Assembly (NCBI GenBank): GCA_030373145.1
Contig: JAUCZK010000005.1
Coordinates: 81,365-145,364, forward strand
Direction of reading: 5' to 3'
DNA length: 64,000 nt
DNA from: Cyanobium sp. CZS48M
GTDB lineage: Bacteria; Cyanobacteriota; Cyanobacteriia; PCC-6307; Cyanobiaceae
The translations under genes were made by a program, and so were the position numbers. The notes under the pieces are model-generated. The model had not been told where the DNA came from. It did not search any database and saw only the letters and a program-made list of their open reading frames with translations. The first letter of the stretch is position 1; every line of letters begins with the position of its first letter. Below are positions 53,281-62,914 of this stretch, one piece after another.

Positions 53281-54321
53281 ATGACCCAAGTGTTGGCCCT
53301 GTCGCCGGAACCTGCCATCGATGCTTCGCCCTCAGGCGCCTCCATGCGCTCGGTGCCGAAGGAGTTCCTCGATCCCCCCGCGGCCTGGAACCCCACCGTG
53401 GGTCTGTTTCTTGGCGGCTACGGGCTGGCGGCGCTCACCATCTGGGGCTGGTTCGTGCCCCAGTGGCCGCTGCCGCTGCTGCTGGGGCTGGGTTTCCTGG
53501 CCCTGCACCTGGAGGGCACCGTGATCCACGACGCCTGCCACAACGCCGCCCACCCCAGCCGCTTCTGGAATGCGGTGATGGGCCATGGCGCCGCGCTGCT
53601 GCTGGGCTTCAGCTTCCCGGTGTTCACCCGGGTGCATCTGCAGCACCACGCCCACGTCAATGATCCCAAGCGCGACCCCGATCACATCGTCTCTACCTTC
53701 GGGCCGCTGTGGCTGATCGCACCGCGCTTCTTTTATCACGAAGTTTTCTTTTTCCGCCATCGCCTCTGGCGCAAATGGGAGCTGTTGGAGTGGGGTGTGG
53801 CCCGCGCGATTTTCATCTCGATTGTGCTGGCCGCCTTCAAATTCAACTTTGAGTCGTTCATCTTCAACTGCTGGTTTGCGCCAGCTCTGATGGTGGGCGT
53901 CACCCTCGGGCTGTTCTTTGATTACCTGCCCCACCGCCCGTTCAAGTCGCGCAACCGCTGGCATAACGCCAGGGTCTATCCCAGTCGGCTGATGAACTGG
54001 CTGATCATGGGGCAGAACTACCACCTGATCCATCACCTCTGGCCGTCCATTCCCTGGTTTGAGTATCAACCGGCCTACCGGGCCACCAAACCACTACTGG
54101 AAGCCAAGGGGTCGCCCCAGCGTTTGGGGCTATTCGAAACCTCCCACGACGGCATCAACTTCCTCTACGACATCTTCCTGGGCATCCGCAGCCACAAGCG
54201 CCGCCGCAGCCGCCTGCGTCCGATCGCCGCGCTAATGCCCACGGCCCGTTCCCGCCGCCATCTGCTCTCGCTGCTGCACCGCACCGCTGTCTCACCGGTG
54301 CAGCGCTCCTCCGCCGGCTGA
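53281..54321 (+). CDS. crtR: Beta-carotene hydroxylase
   Basis: 346 residues. Membrane fatty-acid-hydroxylase/desaturase-type di-iron enzyme that makes zeaxanthin from beta-carotene. Three His boxes are intact: HDACHNAAH (about 83-91), HLQHHAH (about 119-125) and NYHLIHHLWPSIPWF (about 252). TM segments near 45-60, 68-80 and 155-180. The C-terminal 40 residues are Arg-rich. Followed by gatC on the opposite strand. Confidence 0.95.
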   Translation: MTQVLALSPEPAIDASPSGASMRSVPKEFLDPPAAWNPTVGLFLGGYGLAALTIWGWFVPQWPLPLLLGLGFLALHLEGTVIHDACHNAAHPSRFWNAVMGHGAALLLGFSFPVFTRVHLQHHAHVNDPKRDPDHIVSTFGPLWLIAPRFFYHEVFFFRHRLWRKWELLEWGVARAIFISIVLAAFKFNFESFIFNCWFAPALMVGVTLGLFFDYLPHRPFKSRNRWHNARVYPSRLMNWLIMGQNYHLIHHLWPSIPWFEYQPAYRATKPLLEAKGSPQRLGLFETSHDGINFLYDIFLGIRSHKRRRSRLRPIAALMPTARSRRHLLSLLHRTAVSPVQRSSAG

Positions 54322-54341
54322 TCCCAGGCAGCCAGTCCGCT

Positions 54342-54635
54342 TTAGCTGGTGAGGATCTGGGGAACCCGGAAGAAATCGCCCTCGCGCTGGGGGGCCAGCT
54401 CCAGCAATTGCTCGCGCACGGGCGTTGGCTCCACCGCATCGCCGCGGGTCACATTGACCACCTCCACCGCCCGGGTGGTGGGGGGAACCCCCTCGGTGTC
54501 CACCTGCTCCAGGTGCGCCACGTACTCGAGGATCCGCTCCAGCTGGCCGGTGTAGGTGGCGATCTTGGCCTCAGGCAGGTCCAGGCGAGCCAGCTGGGCC
54601 ACCTTGCGCACGTCGTCGGAGGAAATCTTGCCCAT
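54342..54635 (-). CDS. gatC: Asp/Glu-tRNA amidotransferase subunit C
   Basis: 97 residues from ATG 54635: [20 protein letters not shown], then [20 protein letters not shown] and [20 protein letters not shown]. This is the full GatC pattern; it stabilises GatAB, which amidates Glu-tRNA(Gln). A longer frame to 54698 overlaps the neighbouring gene and is unlike GatC. gatA and gatB are not in the window. Confidence 0.95.
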   Translation of the reverse strand: MGKISSDDVRKVAQLARLDLPEAKIATYTGQLERILEYVAHLEQVDTEGVPPTTRAVEVVNVTRGDAVEPTPVREQLLELAPQREGDFFRVPQILTS

Positions 54636-54694
54636 CGAGGCTCTGCCGCTCGTCTGGGCTGAACCTAGCGGCAGCAGCCCAGACGCCCCCGGCT

Positions 54695-55513
54695 TCATTC
54701 GCTCAGGAAGGTCTCCAGATCGCCGCTGAGGGCCTCGGCCGCCAGCTCCAGGAAGCGTTGGCCGTCCTCGGCGCTGGCGAGGAAGGGGTCGGAGCCCATG
54801 CGCCCGTCCGGGTGGCGGCGGCGGAAATCCTCGGGGCCATGGATTGGCCCGGCGGGAGCCGGCTCCGGCAGGGGCCGCTGCTTGGCCACCAGGCTCGGCT
54901 CCAGGTGCAGGGTGAGGGCGATTTCACTGGGGGTGGCGTGGTGCCCCTCGCGCTTGCCGTAGCGCTCCCGCGCCTCGCGCATCACCGGACCGGCCATGAA
55001 CCAGTTGGCCAGTTGACAGCGCAGCCCCGGCGCCGCCGCCAGGCCCCTGCTGGCGGCCGTGGCGTAGGCCTCGGCAAAGGCGGCGCGGGTGGTGGCGATG
55101 TTGCCGCCATGGCCGTTGATCACGAAGATCCGCTCGAAGCCATGGCGGGCCAGCGAGAGCACCACGTCGTGGATCACGGCCAGCAGCGTTGAGGGCTGCA
55201 GGCTGATGGTGCCCGCGAAGCCCAGGTGGTGCTCGGCCATGCCGAAGGCCTGGGCGGGGGTGACCAGCACACCGGTGCGGCGCCCCACCTCCAGGGCCAC
55301 CGCTTCGGCGGTGAGGGCATCGGTGCCGATGGCGCCGGTGGGGCCGTGCTGCTCGGTGGAGCCCAGGGGCACGATCACCCCCTTGCAGCCCCGCAGATAC
55401 TCCTCCACCTCAGGCCAGCTGCGCAGCTGCAGCCGGATCTCCTCCACGCGCTGGGCGGGACCCGGCAGCGGACTGCCGGCCGGCGCGGTGGTCAGGGGCG
55501 AGGAGATCGTCAC
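54695..55513 (-). CDS. Creatininase-family amidohydrolase
   Basis: 272 residues from GTG 55513 ([20 protein letters not shown]); start uncertain because the frame stays open to 55636. Creatininase-family metal motif [20 protein letters not shown], then [20 protein letters not shown] and the Glu/His of [20 protein letters not shown]. The family acts on cyclic amides, and substrates here are unknown. The metal ligands look intact. Confidence 0.85.
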   Translation of the reverse strand: MTISSPLTTAPAGSPLPGPAQRVEEIRLQLRSWPEVEEYLRGCKGVIVPLGSTEQHGPTGAIGTDALTAEAVALEVGRRTGVLVTPAQAFGMAEHHLGFAGTISLQPSTLLAVIHDVVLSLARHGFERIFVINGHGGNIATTRAAFAEAYATAASRGLAAAPGLRCQLANWFMAGPVMREARERYGKREGHHATPSEIALTLHLEPSLVAKQRPLPEPAPAGPIHGPEDFRRRHPDGRMGSDPFLASAEDGQRFLELAAEALSGDLETFLSE

Positions 55514-55622
55514 CGGGGCAGCTCGGCGACGGGGCCGAAACGAGGGATCCCCTGAAGTATCCCTAGGATCAGAGGCATCCGGGCCCCGATCCGCACTCGG
55601 CCCACTGGAGCCGGAATTCAGA

Positions 55623-55922
55623 ATGCTGCACCGCAAGCTGGATCAGTTCTGCAGCGAGAAGCGACCGGTGTGGGTGTTCCTGCGTGATCAGCAGCGCTGG
55701 ATCGAGCAGGCCCTGGTGGTGGAGATCGCCGGTGATCTGGTCACCCTGCGCTACGACGAACAGGACGACGACGAGCTGCACAGCTGGGAGGAGAGCGTGC
55801 GTCTCGACTCGATCGGCGCGGTGAGCACCCGCCTGGCTTTCTTCAGCCGCACGGCCAGGGCCGAGGATCTTGAAACCGCCGAAGACTGCCCCGAATCGGA
55901 GCAGCTGCGTCGCCAGGGTTGA
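55623..55922 (+). CDS. Conserved cyanobacterial protein (possibly DUF6679)
   Basis: 99 residues from ATG 55623: MLHRKLDQFCSEKRPVWVFL, RDQQRWIEQALVVEIAGDLV, TLRYDEQDDDELHSWEESVR. Small soluble beta-rich (Sm/KOW-like) sequence that I associate with DUF6679; the name is uncertain. Divergent from the creatininase gene. Confidence 0.65.
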   Translation: MLHRKLDQFCSEKRPVWVFLRDQQRWIEQALVVEIAGDLVTLRYDEQDDDELHSWEESVRLDSIGAVSTRLAFFSRTARAEDLETAEDCPESEQLRRQG

Positions 55923-55949
55923 GCCCAGCGACACTCAAGCCCCTGGAGT

Positions 55950-56093
55950 TCAGTGGGCGGTGCCGTTGCCGTCGTAGTCGTCGCTGTCGTAATACCCACC
56001 ACGGGTGCCGAAGTAGAGGGTTGTCAAGCAGAACAGACCGCTGCCGAGCAGCAGCACGGTGCCGAGATTGAAGCCGGAGAGAGCGTTGGACAC
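55950..56093 (-). CDS. Small single-TM protein
   Basis: 47 residues from GTG 56093: [46 protein letters not shown]. One TM followed by an acidic Tyr/Asp tail, the style of small thylakoid proteins, but I do not recognise it as a known Psb or Psa subunit. Divergent from the glycosylase gene (46-bp gap). Confidence 0.6.
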   Translation of the reverse strand: MSNALSGFNLGTVLLLGSGLFCLTTLYFGTRGGYYDSDDYDGNGTAH

Positions 56094-56139
56094 GAAACAG
56101 ACGCGAGGGAGTGCCAGGGACCGACCCGTTGAAGGAGCG

Positions 56140-56871
56140 GTGAAACCCAGTCTGGCGGCTTCCGCCAGCGGGCCCGCCCCTGGGGCCACCCCTGGAGCTG
56201 GGGGTGTCGATCCGCTGACGCCCGCCTTCTTTGCGCGGGGCGCTCATCTGGTGGGTCCGGATCTGGTGGGCTGCCAGCTGCTGCGCCGCTTCGAGGATGG
56301 GCGCTGGCTCCGGGGCCTGGTGGTGGAGACCGAGGCCTACTGCCAGAGCGAGCCCGCCTGCCATGGCCACCGCCGCCGCTCCCCCTCCAACGAAACCCTG
56401 TTCGGCCCGCCGGGGCGCTTCTACGTTTACGTCAGTCATGGCATCCATCACTGCGTGAATGTGGTCACCGACCGTGAGGGCTGGGCCAACGGTGTCCTGC
56501 TGAGGGCCGTGGCCCTGGAGGGTGAGCCCGAACGCACCGCCGCTGGCCCCGCCCTGCTGGCGCGCCGCTTCGGCCTCGATCGCCGCCACGACAGCCAGCC
56601 CCTGGATGGCACCTGTGGGGTGTGGCTGGCGCCGCGGCCGCCGGCCTTGCTGGCCTGGTGGCAGCAGCAGGAGATGCAGGGCCAGGCTCCACTGGTCACC
56701 ACCACCCGCATCGGCATCAGCCAGGCGCTGGAGCTGCCCTGGCGCTGGTACCTCAGGGCCAGCCGCAGCGTCAGCCGCCGGGCCCGCGGCGACCGCACCT
56801 GGGCCCGCGGTCTGGCCCTGGAGCCAGCCGCCGTGCTGCCTGCGGCGGCAGCAGCGGAGCTGGAGCCGTGA
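56140..56871 (+). CDS. 3-methyladenine DNA glycosylase (AAG/MPG family)
   Basis: 243 residues from GTG 56140, with a ribosome-binding-like GAAGGAG just upstream; ATG 56059 is an alternative. AAG-fold motifs: [40 protein letters not shown] (catalytic region) and [10 protein letters not shown]. It excises alkylated purines. The stop overlaps the GTG of pyrB by 4 bp. Confidence 0.9.
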   Translation: MKPSLAASASGPAPGATPGAGGVDPLTPAFFARGAHLVGPDLVGCQLLRRFEDGRWLRGLVVETEAYCQSEPACHGHRRRSPSNETLFGPPGRFYVYVSHGIHHCVNVVTDREGWANGVLLRAVALEGEPERTAAGPALLARRFGLDRRHDSQPLDGTCGVWLAPRPPALLAWWQQQEMQGQAPLVTTTRIGISQALELPWRWYLRASRSVSRRARGDRTWARGLALEPAAVLPAAAAAELEP

Positions 56872-57911
56872 GCGGCTGGTCCCACCGGCACCTGATCGAT
56901 CTGGCGGCCTTCAGCCTCGAGGATTTCGCCACCGTGCTGGAGCTGGCCCAGCGCTTTCGGGTGATGCCCGTGAGTGGCTCCCGCAAGCTGCCCGCCCTGC
57001 AGGGCCGGCAGGTCACCAGTCTCTTCTTTGAGCCCAGCACCCGCACCCGCAGCAGCTTCGAGCTGGCGGCCCGCCGCCTCTCCGCCGATGTGCAGAGCTT
57101 TTCCCCCTCCTCCAGCTCCCTGAGCAAAGGGGAGAGCCTGCTGGACACCGCCCTCACCTACGTGGCCATGGGCGCCGATGTGCTGGTGGTGCGCCACCGC
57201 TGCGCCGGTGTTCCGGCGGCCCTGGCCCGCGACCTCGACCGTGAACGCCGCAGCGGCGGCCGGCCGGTGGCGGTGCTCAACGGCGGAGATGGACTGCACA
57301 GCCACCCCAGCCAGGGGCTGCTGGATCTGTTCACCCTCGCCCGCCATTTCGCCCCGGAGCAGCCCACACCGGCGGCGCTGAGCGGCCGAACGATCGTGAT
57401 CGTCGGCGATGTGCTGCATTCGCGCGTGGCGCGCTCCAACCTCTGGGCGCTCACTGCCTGCGGAGCCCATGTGGTGCTCTGTGCCCCGCTCACGCTGTTG
57501 CCCGAGGCCTTCACCCAGTTCGTTGCGGCCCCGCCCCCAGGTCAGGCCATGGATCCGGTGGCGCAGCGCGGCACGATCCGGATCGAGCGGCAGCTGGAGC
57601 GGGCCCTGCCGGGGGCCGATGCCGTGATGACCCTGCGGCTGCAGCGGGAGCGGATGCACCAGCACCTGCTCACCAGCCTGGAGAGCTACCACCGCCGCTT
57701 CGGCCTCAGCCAGGCCCGCCTGGAGCTGTGCGGGGCCTCAGTGCCGGTGTTGCACCCGGGCCCAGTCAACCGCGGGGTGGAGATGAGCGGCGACCTGCTG
57801 GATGACCCCGAGCGCTGCCTGGTGGCCGAGCAGGTGCGCAATGGCATCCCCATGCGCATGGCCCTGCTCTACCTGCTGGCCGCCCGCAGTGACGAGCTCA
57901 GAGAAGCTTGA
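56868..57911 (+). CDS. pyrB: Aspartate carbamoyltransferase catalytic subunit
   Basis: 347 residues from GTG 56868. Carbamoyl-phosphate motif [58 protein letters not shown] and [12 protein letters not shown] (ATCase-specific). Second step of pyrimidine synthesis. Coupled to the glycosylase gene and overlapping the convergent DUF565 gene by 14 bp. Confidence 0.96.
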   Translation: MSGWSHRHLIDLAAFSLEDFATVLELAQRFRVMPVSGSRKLPALQGRQVTSLFFEPSTRTRSSFELAARRLSADVQSFSPSSSSLSKGESLLDTALTYVAMGADVLVVRHRCAGVPAALARDLDRERRSGGRPVAVLNGGDGLHSHPSQGLLDLFTLARHFAPEQPTPAALSGRTIVIVGDVLHSRVARSNLWALTACGAHVVLCAPLTLLPEAFTQFVAAPPPGQAMDPVAQRGTIRIERQLERALPGADAVMTLRLQRERMHQHLLTSLESYHRRFGLSQARLELCGASVPVLHPGPVNRGVEMSGDLLDDPERCLVAEQVRNGIPMRMALLYLLAARSDELREA

Positions 57912-58305
57912 AGCCCTCCTGCAGCAGGCCGTAGAGCAGGCCGATGCGCCCTGCGTCCACCAGCTGCAGGGTGAGACGGTCCTGGGGACGCTGCATCAGA
58001 AAGCGGCGACAGCGGATGGAGAGTTCGATCGGCACCACGCAAACCAGGGCTGCCAGGGGATCGAGGTAAGAGAGGGCTCCGGTGAGCATCCCCACAGCCC
58101 CGCCGAAGAAGAAGGCCCCCAGGCCGGTGATCAGCACCAGCGAGAGCCGCCGCCAGGGATTCTCCGCCCACTGGCGCAGGCGCTCCCCCAGCAGAGCCAC
58201 CTGACGATGCAACCGGGTCTGCTGCAGGCGGATCACCAAGGGGCCGATGGAAGAACGTGGGGGCCGTTGCTTGGGGCTAGTGGCAGGGGCAACTGGCTGG
58301 GACAA
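57898..58305 (-). CDS. DUF565 / Ycf20-like membrane protein
   Basis: 135 residues. Two TM segments in [20 protein letters not shown] and [20 protein letters not shown], with the Ycf20 pattern [11 protein letters not shown]...LDPxxAL. Cyanobacteria and plastids share this family; a role in photoprotection has been reported for plant homologues. Convergent with pyrB. Confidence 0.78.
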   Translation of the reverse strand: MSQPVAPATSPKQRPPRSSIGPLVIRLQQTRLHRQVALLGERLRQWAENPWRRLSLVLITGLGAFFFGGAVGMLTGALSYLDPLAALVCVVPIELSIRCRRFLMQRPQDRLTLQLVDAGRIGLLYGLLQEGFKLL

Positions 58306-58400
58306 CTGAAGTGGGCTGGATATTCCCTACAGGGTGCTGAACAGCCGACTGCCGCAGGTTTACACCGTTTCAGAGCGCCGTGCCAGTCGGGCGCCGCAGT

Positions 58401-58601
58401 TCAGCTTTCGCTGTCCTTGTTCTTGCGCGAGCCTTTGCCTTCCAGCAGCTCCAGCAGCGCCTCCATCTGGGCCATCACCCCACGCACCTCACCGGCCTCC
58501 GGCAGCAGGCCGTCTTCCATCACCCCCTGGTGCATCTCGCGGAGTTCCTGGCGGATGTAGCGCAGGTGACTCACCACCTGCTCGCGCTTGGATTGCGACA
58601 T
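58401..58601 (-). CDS. Small conserved protein, function unknown
   Basis: 66 residues, helical and charged: MSQSKREQVVSHLRYIRQEL, REMHQGVMEDGLLPEAGEVR, GVMAQMEALLELLEGKGSRK. No domain recognised; coiled-coil propensity in both halves. Starts 132 bp from the next minus-strand gene. Confidence 0.6.
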   Translation of the reverse strand: MSQSKREQVVSHLRYIRQELREMHQGVMEDGLLPEAGEVRGVMAQMEALLELLEGKGSRKNKDSES

Positions 58602-58733
58602 GGATGGGGCATCCTGTAATGCCCTCTCTTTTACCTGATGGCCGGCCTTGGTGGCCCCATCCAGGCCACAACGCCCGGCCCCACTGGGCCCGAGCCGATC
58701 AGGAGCCCCGCAAACAGCCGCTGGACAGACCGC

Positions 58734-58895
58734 CTATTTCTCGCCGAAGCGGGCCTTGGCGGCGGTGTAGAAGTCGAGGTCGATGCTGCTGAGGGAGGCC
58801 TCAAGCGCCAGGCTTTCGATGCGGCGACGCACCGCAGGGCGCACGAAGAAAGGCACTTCCTTCAGCTTGGCCTCAGCGCTTGAGCTCCAATCCAT
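58734..58895 (-). CDS. PCP_red-type C-terminal domain protein
   Basis: 53 residues from ATG 58895: MDWSSSAEAKLKEVPFFVRP, AVRRRIESLALEASLSSIDL, DFYTAAKARFGEK. This matches the small domain found at the C-terminus of the light-independent protochlorophyllide reductase subunit ChlB (W-x5-E-x-L..VPFFVRPxVRRRIExxA), here as a stand-alone gene. Function of the free-standing form is unknown. Confidence 0.8.
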   Translation of the reverse strand: MDWSSSAEAKLKEVPFFVRPAVRRRIESLALEASLSSIDLDFYTAAKARFGEK

Positions 58896-59603
58896 GGGCT
58901 TTGGTTTCGGTCTCGGACTTGCTCAGACCAGCCAAGGTAATGGGATCACGCCAGCTTGCGCTGAAATTGTTGAGATCACCCTTGCACAATTTCTGGACAA
59001 CCTTTCACCAGCAGGCCCCACTGGCAAGCATTCTTGCCAGTGGGGCCAAGAGCTGTTACGAGAGCCGTTGGGACAACCTTGGCTGTTGGAAGTTCCCAAT
59101 CGATGATCATTGACTTGAATCCCAGCTGTCGCGAGTAAAGACCCATCCTGAGGCCCGAGCCACAGATCCCGATCTCCGCACATGACCGATGAGAATTGTG
59201 ACATCCCTGGAATTAGTTGGGCCATGTTGAGTTGACCCACTCTGATTCGCTGAACTTGTCACCATGTCGATGGAGCATGGTGGAGATCTGCATGTGCCTT
59301 TCGGTTGAAATTGAAAAACCCCGACTAGTCACCAATAGGCTAGCTTCGTCTTTTGGTGATAGGGTGGCAGAATATTTCTAGAAAGATAATTGTGTTGACA
59401 GGTCTTGGTTTGACCGCGAGCCACTTCCTGGGCTGGGATACTTGGCTTCTCCCTGGAGTTGTGCTTCAGGCTGAGTAGATGCTGCCCGATCTTGCGCGCC
59501 CAAGAATCGCCCGAGCAAAGCTGGATTGACCTTAAGAGTTGTTTCCGGCGTCCTAGTTCTTGGGGCTTGGCATTAGGCTTGGAGATCATGCCAAGCTGGT
59601 GCC
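58896..59603. other. AT-rich intergenic islet, no supported gene
   Basis: About 700 bp, visibly AT-richer than the neighbours. It holds a perfect 15-bp hairpin (listed) and a 7-bp inverted repeat TCACCAA (59329-59335) / TTGGTGA (59353-59359). Open frames, including an 86-residue minus-strand one at 59329-59589, have no recognisable features. Likely inserted or decayed DNA. Confidence 0.6.
59014..59047. repeat. Perfect 15-bp hairpin
   Basis: GGCCCCACTGGCAAG (59014-59028), loop CATT, CTTGCCAGTGGGGCC (59033-59047): uninterrupted pairing, no T-run on either side. Too long to be random in a 700-bp gap; could be a REP-like element or a processed RNA structure. Confidence 0.75.
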
Positions 59604-60461
59604 ATGGCTTCTCCGACGGTTAACACGTTCGTCATTGCTCCAGATGGAGTAGCGGAGTTCTCCGATTTCGACGACAACATCTCGCTCTCATCGTTTTCCA
59701 CCATTCTTGGCGTCAAGACCAGAATGTTGGCTGGGGCGGACAAAGTCGTCCTCTCCAATGTAATCAAGGGGGGCTGGGACAATCAGATTAACGGGAATCT
59801 TGGTGGGGATCTCTTCACGGCCGTTGCAGGTTCTCAGACCCGTGACTTGGTATTGGGCGGCGCTGACTCCGACACCCTTAGCGAGGTTGGCGCCACGGGG
59901 GGAGCAGACTGGCTGAACGGCAATTTGGGAAATGACATCATCCGTTCTGGGGGTGCTACCGCTGGTCAGTCGAACATCCTGCGCGGAGGAGCTGGTGATG
60001 ACCAGCTCATTGGCGGAAGTTCTGATGACATCCTGGTTGGAGATTTTGGGAAAGATTCCTTGACCAGCTCGACTGGTAAGAATGTCTTCATGATGCGCAC
60101 AGATGATGGCACTGTGCTTAACTTGCCAGGAATCCAGCAGAACGCCACCTCAAACGCTTCTGATTGCGACGTCATTGAGGATTACGCCGGCGGTTTCGAC
60201 AGAATCGCCATAGCGGGAATCGCATCATTTTCGGATCTGACACTGACCCAGGTCGGCGCAGATGTCCTGATCTCAGCGTCGAGCTTCACGAACGGGACAA
60301 CAGGAACGAGATTCATTGCAAGAGTGGTCACGGATACCGTTGCCAATCTCCAGGCGAACACTGCGGCTGGGTTGGGAATCATTATTGGCGCCCGCGCTGA
60401 TAACTTCCTTGCCGACCTCACCCCTGACAATTTTCTCGTTAATTCGTCACCCGTCCTCTAG
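59604..60461 (+). CDS. RTX-repeat (calcium-binding) protein
   Basis: 285 residues. Five nonapeptide-type repeats: LVLGGADSDTL (82-92), LNGNLGNDII (104-113), LRGGAGDDQL (126-135), IGGSSDDIL (136-144) and VGDFGKDSL (145-153), followed by a Ca-binding tail domain (YAGGFDRIAIAG). No signal peptide, as expected for type I secretion; no transporter is nearby. Its base composition is visibly AT-richer than neighbours, so it is likely acquired. Role (surface, S-layer or biofilm) unknown. Confidence 0.8.
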   Translation: MASPTVNTFVIAPDGVAEFSDFDDNISLSSFSTILGVKTRMLAGADKVVLSNVIKGGWDNQINGNLGGDLFTAVAGSQTRDLVLGGADSDTLSEVGATGGADWLNGNLGNDIIRSGGATAGQSNILRGGAGDDQLIGGSSDDILVGDFGKDSLTSSTGKNVFMMRTDDGTVLNLPGIQQNATSNASDCDVIEDYAGGFDRIAIAGIASFSDLTLTQVGADVLISASSFTNGTTGTRFIARVVTDTVANLQANTAAGLGIIIGARADNFLADLTPDNFLVNSSPVL

Positions 60462-60802
60462 TCAAGAGCGGTCATTGTTCAGTCTCCAATGCGGCTATGC
60501 GAAACTCTTTGCGTAGCCCTTGGTGCATTTTGGTGATTTTTTGAGGGCTAAACTTGCGATCAAGCCGGAAGCCCAGGCAGTCCGATCATCATGATTGCGT
60601 TTATATTTGCCACCACGCAGGGCAAGCTCAGTTGTCGAGACTTGAAACGAGAAATTTACCAATTCAAATCGGTGGATCATTGATCGATTTGATCTGGGTA
60701 CGAGCTTGCGCAATTTCAGCCGTCACTGAGTCTTTGCTTCTCCGCGCCAGTTTTCCGTAGTCACCATGGGGTTGGCTGCTCACTCGTTCTGGAGCAACGA
60801 GA
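60462..60802. other. Intergenic region between the RTX gene and tRNA-Ala
   Basis: About 340 bp, AT-rich. A 72-residue minus-strand frame (60495-60713) has a basic segment GGKYKRNHDDRTAW that is vaguely transposase-like but not assignable. No functional gene supported. Confidence 0.5.
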
Positions 60803-60875
60803 TGGAGAATAGGGGACTCGAACCCCTGACCTCTGCGGTGCGATCGCAGCGCTCTACCAGCTGAGCTAATTCCCC
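60803..60875 (-). tRNA. tRNA-Ala (anticodon CGC)
   Basis: Minus-strand cloverleaf: acceptor GGGGAAT (60875-60869) with ATTCTCC (60810-60804), one G-T wobble; discriminator A (60803). D-arm TAGCTCAGCTGG, anticodon stem CTGCG/CGCAG with loop ATCGCAC (anticodon CGC, plus-strand 60840-60842), T-arm GGTTCGAGTCC. CCA is not encoded. Confidence 0.96.
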
Positions 60876-61001
60876 TAGGGGGTATCCCTGGGGGCAATTT
60901 ATCACCGCTGATTCGCCGTTGATCGCCTCTGGATCCCCCCTCCTCGCCCAGGGGTGGGGCTGATGCGCTGAAATTGAGGGGTGCTTCGCTCCACTGGCCC
61001 C

Positions 61002-61214
61002 GTGTCCGCAACCCCGATCACGCCTGAGCGACTGGCTGCCTTCGATGAGGCGGCCATCGCCGAGCTGGCCCAGCGCCTGGATGACGACGACTACCCCAAC
61101 CCCTTTGAAGCCCTGCAGGACTGGCACATGATCCGGGCCCTGGCCATCCACCGCCCTGAGCTGGCGCGCCCTTACGTGCATCTGGTGGATCAGGAACCCT
61201 TCGATGAGGAGTGA
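61002..61214 (+). CDS. DUF2555 family protein
   Basis: 70 residues from GTG 61002. TPERLAAFDEAAIAELAQRL, then DDDDYPNPFEALQDWHMIRA match the cyanobacterial DUF2555 family (YPxPFExLxDWHxLRALA). Ends LVDQEPFDEE. Overlaps coaBC by 11 bp, so translationally coupled. Function unknown. Confidence 0.8.
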   Translation: MSATPITPERLAAFDEAAIAELAQRLDDDDYPNPFEALQDWHMIRALAIHRPELARPYVHLVDQEPFDEE

Positions 61215-62502
61215 GCCCCTGGTCGGCTGCCGGATCCTGGTGGCCATCAGTGGCAGCATCGCCGCCGTCAAGTTGCCGGCTCTGGTCAGTGCCCTGGTCC
61301 AGCGCGGAGCCCAGGTTCGCTGTGTGCTCACCCCCAGTGCCGCCCGTCTGGTGAGCCCGGTGGCCCTGGCCAGCCTCAGCCGTTCCCCCTGCCACCTCGA
61401 CGAGGACCAGTGGAGCCATCGAGCTCCTCGGCCCCTGCACGTGGAGCTGGCCGAGTGGGCCGAGCTGGTGCTGCTGGCTCCCCTGAGCGCCACCAGCCTG
61501 GCCCGCTGGGTGCAGGGCAGCGGCGACACCCTGCTGGCCAGCACCCTGCTGGCCACGGAAGCCCCGGTGCTGGCCGCCGCCGCCATGAACACGGCCATGT
61601 GGCGTTCCCCCGGTGTACGGCGCAACTGGCAGGACCTGCAGGGCTTCGAGCGGGTGCTGCCCCTGGGGCCCGCTGCCGGTCTGCTGGCCTGCGACCGCCA
61701 GGGGGCCGGCCGGATGGCCGATCCGCAGCAACTGTTGCTGGGGCTCGAAACCCTGCGGCTTCACGGCTGGCGCCGCGACTGGCGGGGGCGCCGGCTGCTG
61801 GTGAGCGCCGGCCCCACCCGCGAATGGCTGGATCCCGCCCGCTGCCTCACCAACCCCAGCAGTGGGCGGATGGGGGTGATGCTGGCCCAGGCCGCGCGGT
61901 TGAGGGGAGCTGAGGTCGACCTGGTGCACGGCCCCCTCAGCCTCGATCCGCTGCTGCTGGAGGGCCTGCACCTCCACCCCGCCGAGACCGGTGCGGCCAT
62001 GGGGCAAGCCCTGGAGCAGCTGCAACCGTCGGCTGATGCGCTGGCCATGGCCGCGGCCGTGGCCGACCACGGCCGCAGCAGCCCCGAATCCCGGAAATTC
62101 AGCAAGCAGGATCTGCTCGCCAGCCTGGGCGCCGGGTGGTGTGAGCTGCCGGATCTGCTGGCCCAGCTGGTGGCCCGCCGCAGCCCCGGCCAGCGGATCC
62201 TGGGCTTTGCGGCCCAAACGGGTGATGTGTTGCCCCAGGCCCGCGCCAAGCGCCAGCGCAAGGGCTGCGATCTGCTCTTCGCCAATCCGATCGACCAACC
62301 GCAGGCCGGCTTCGGTGCGAGCGGCAACGAAGGCTGGCTGCTGGGCCCGGGGGAGCGGGAGCTGCGCATCGAGCCCGCCGGCAAGTTCGCCGTGGCCCAT
62401 CAGCTCATCAGTGCCCTCGGGGCCCTGCTGGATCCGCTCAGGCCGCCAGCGGAGGCTCCTCGCGCAGGGCAGGCTGGTCGTCGCGCTGGAGCAGATCCAT
62501 GA
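61204..62502 (+). CDS. coaBC: Bifunctional phosphopantothenoylcysteine decarboxylase/synthetase
   Basis: 432 residues. CoaC half: ILVAISGSIAAVKLPALVSA, LLAPLSATSLARWVQG and AAAMNTAMWRSPGVRRN (catalytic and FMN motifs). CoaB half: RLLVSAGPTREWLDPARCLT, NPSSGRMGVMLAQAARLRGA. Carries out two steps of coenzyme A synthesis. The last ~30 residues are an unusual Pro/Arg/Ala tail and the 3' end overlaps a convergent gene by 65 bp, so the tail may be a recent extension. Confidence 0.92.
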   Translation: MRSEPLVGCRILVAISGSIAAVKLPALVSALVQRGAQVRCVLTPSAARLVSPVALASLSRSPCHLDEDQWSHRAPRPLHVELAEWAELVLLAPLSATSLARWVQGSGDTLLASTLLATEAPVLAAAAMNTAMWRSPGVRRNWQDLQGFERVLPLGPAAGLLACDRQGAGRMADPQQLLLGLETLRLHGWRRDWRGRRLLVSAGPTREWLDPARCLTNPSSGRMGVMLAQAARLRGAEVDLVHGPLSLDPLLLEGLHLHPAETGAAMGQALEQLQPSADALAMAAAVADHGRSSPESRKFSKQDLLASLGAGWCELPDLLAQLVARRSPGQRILGFAAQTGDVLPQARAKRQRKGCDLLFANPIDQPQAGFGASGNEGWLLGPGERELRIEPAGKFAVAHQLISALGALLDPLRPPAEAPRAGQAGRRAGADP

Positions 62503-62779
62503 AGGTGCGCAGCTGCAGGCGCGGGATGTAGGGCCAGCCACCACTGCGCTCCATGTCCCTGAGCAGGGCGAAGAGGTGCTGGCGGTCCTCCGGCAGGCTG
62601 CGGCGGAAGGCGCCGTCCTGAATGGAGCGATGCAGGGTTTCCAGCTCCCGCAGCAGATTCAGCAGCACCTCGGGCTGCCCTTCGAGCCCTTCGGCGAGCT
62701 GGTGCAGGTCCTGAACCAGTGCCCCCATGGCCTGCAGGGGATCGTGAGGCTCGCGGGGAGCGTTGAAACCTTCGGTCAT
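62438..62779 (-). CDS. Conserved protein, function unknown
   Basis: 113 residues from ATG 62779: MTEGFNAPREPHDPLQAMGA, then LVQDLHQLAEGLEGQPEVLL, NLLRELETLHRSIQDGAFRR. All-helical, soluble. Overlaps the coaBC 3' end by 65 bp (convergent). No domain recognised, but the heptad pattern and length suggest a real gene. Confidence 0.6.
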   Translation of the reverse strand: MTEGFNAPREPHDPLQAMGALVQDLHQLAEGLEGQPEVLLNLLRELETLHRSIQDGAFRRSLPEDRQHLFALLRDMERSGGWPYIPRLQLRTFMDLLQRDDQPALREEPPLAA

Positions 62780-62914
62780 GACTGCCGTGTCGCGTCCCGC
62801 CCTACGGGTTGTTGAGAGCCGCAACATGGTATCGGGACTCGGGTTTTTCATCTGTAGGATCGCCGCTGGCGCACCCATCACCAAGGTTTCACCCTGCTTG
62901 TGCGGCTTCTCCCA

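Noticed and set aside
60495..60713. Transposase remnant
   Set aside because: A short basic frame only; no DDE/DEDD motif, terminal repeats or target duplications.
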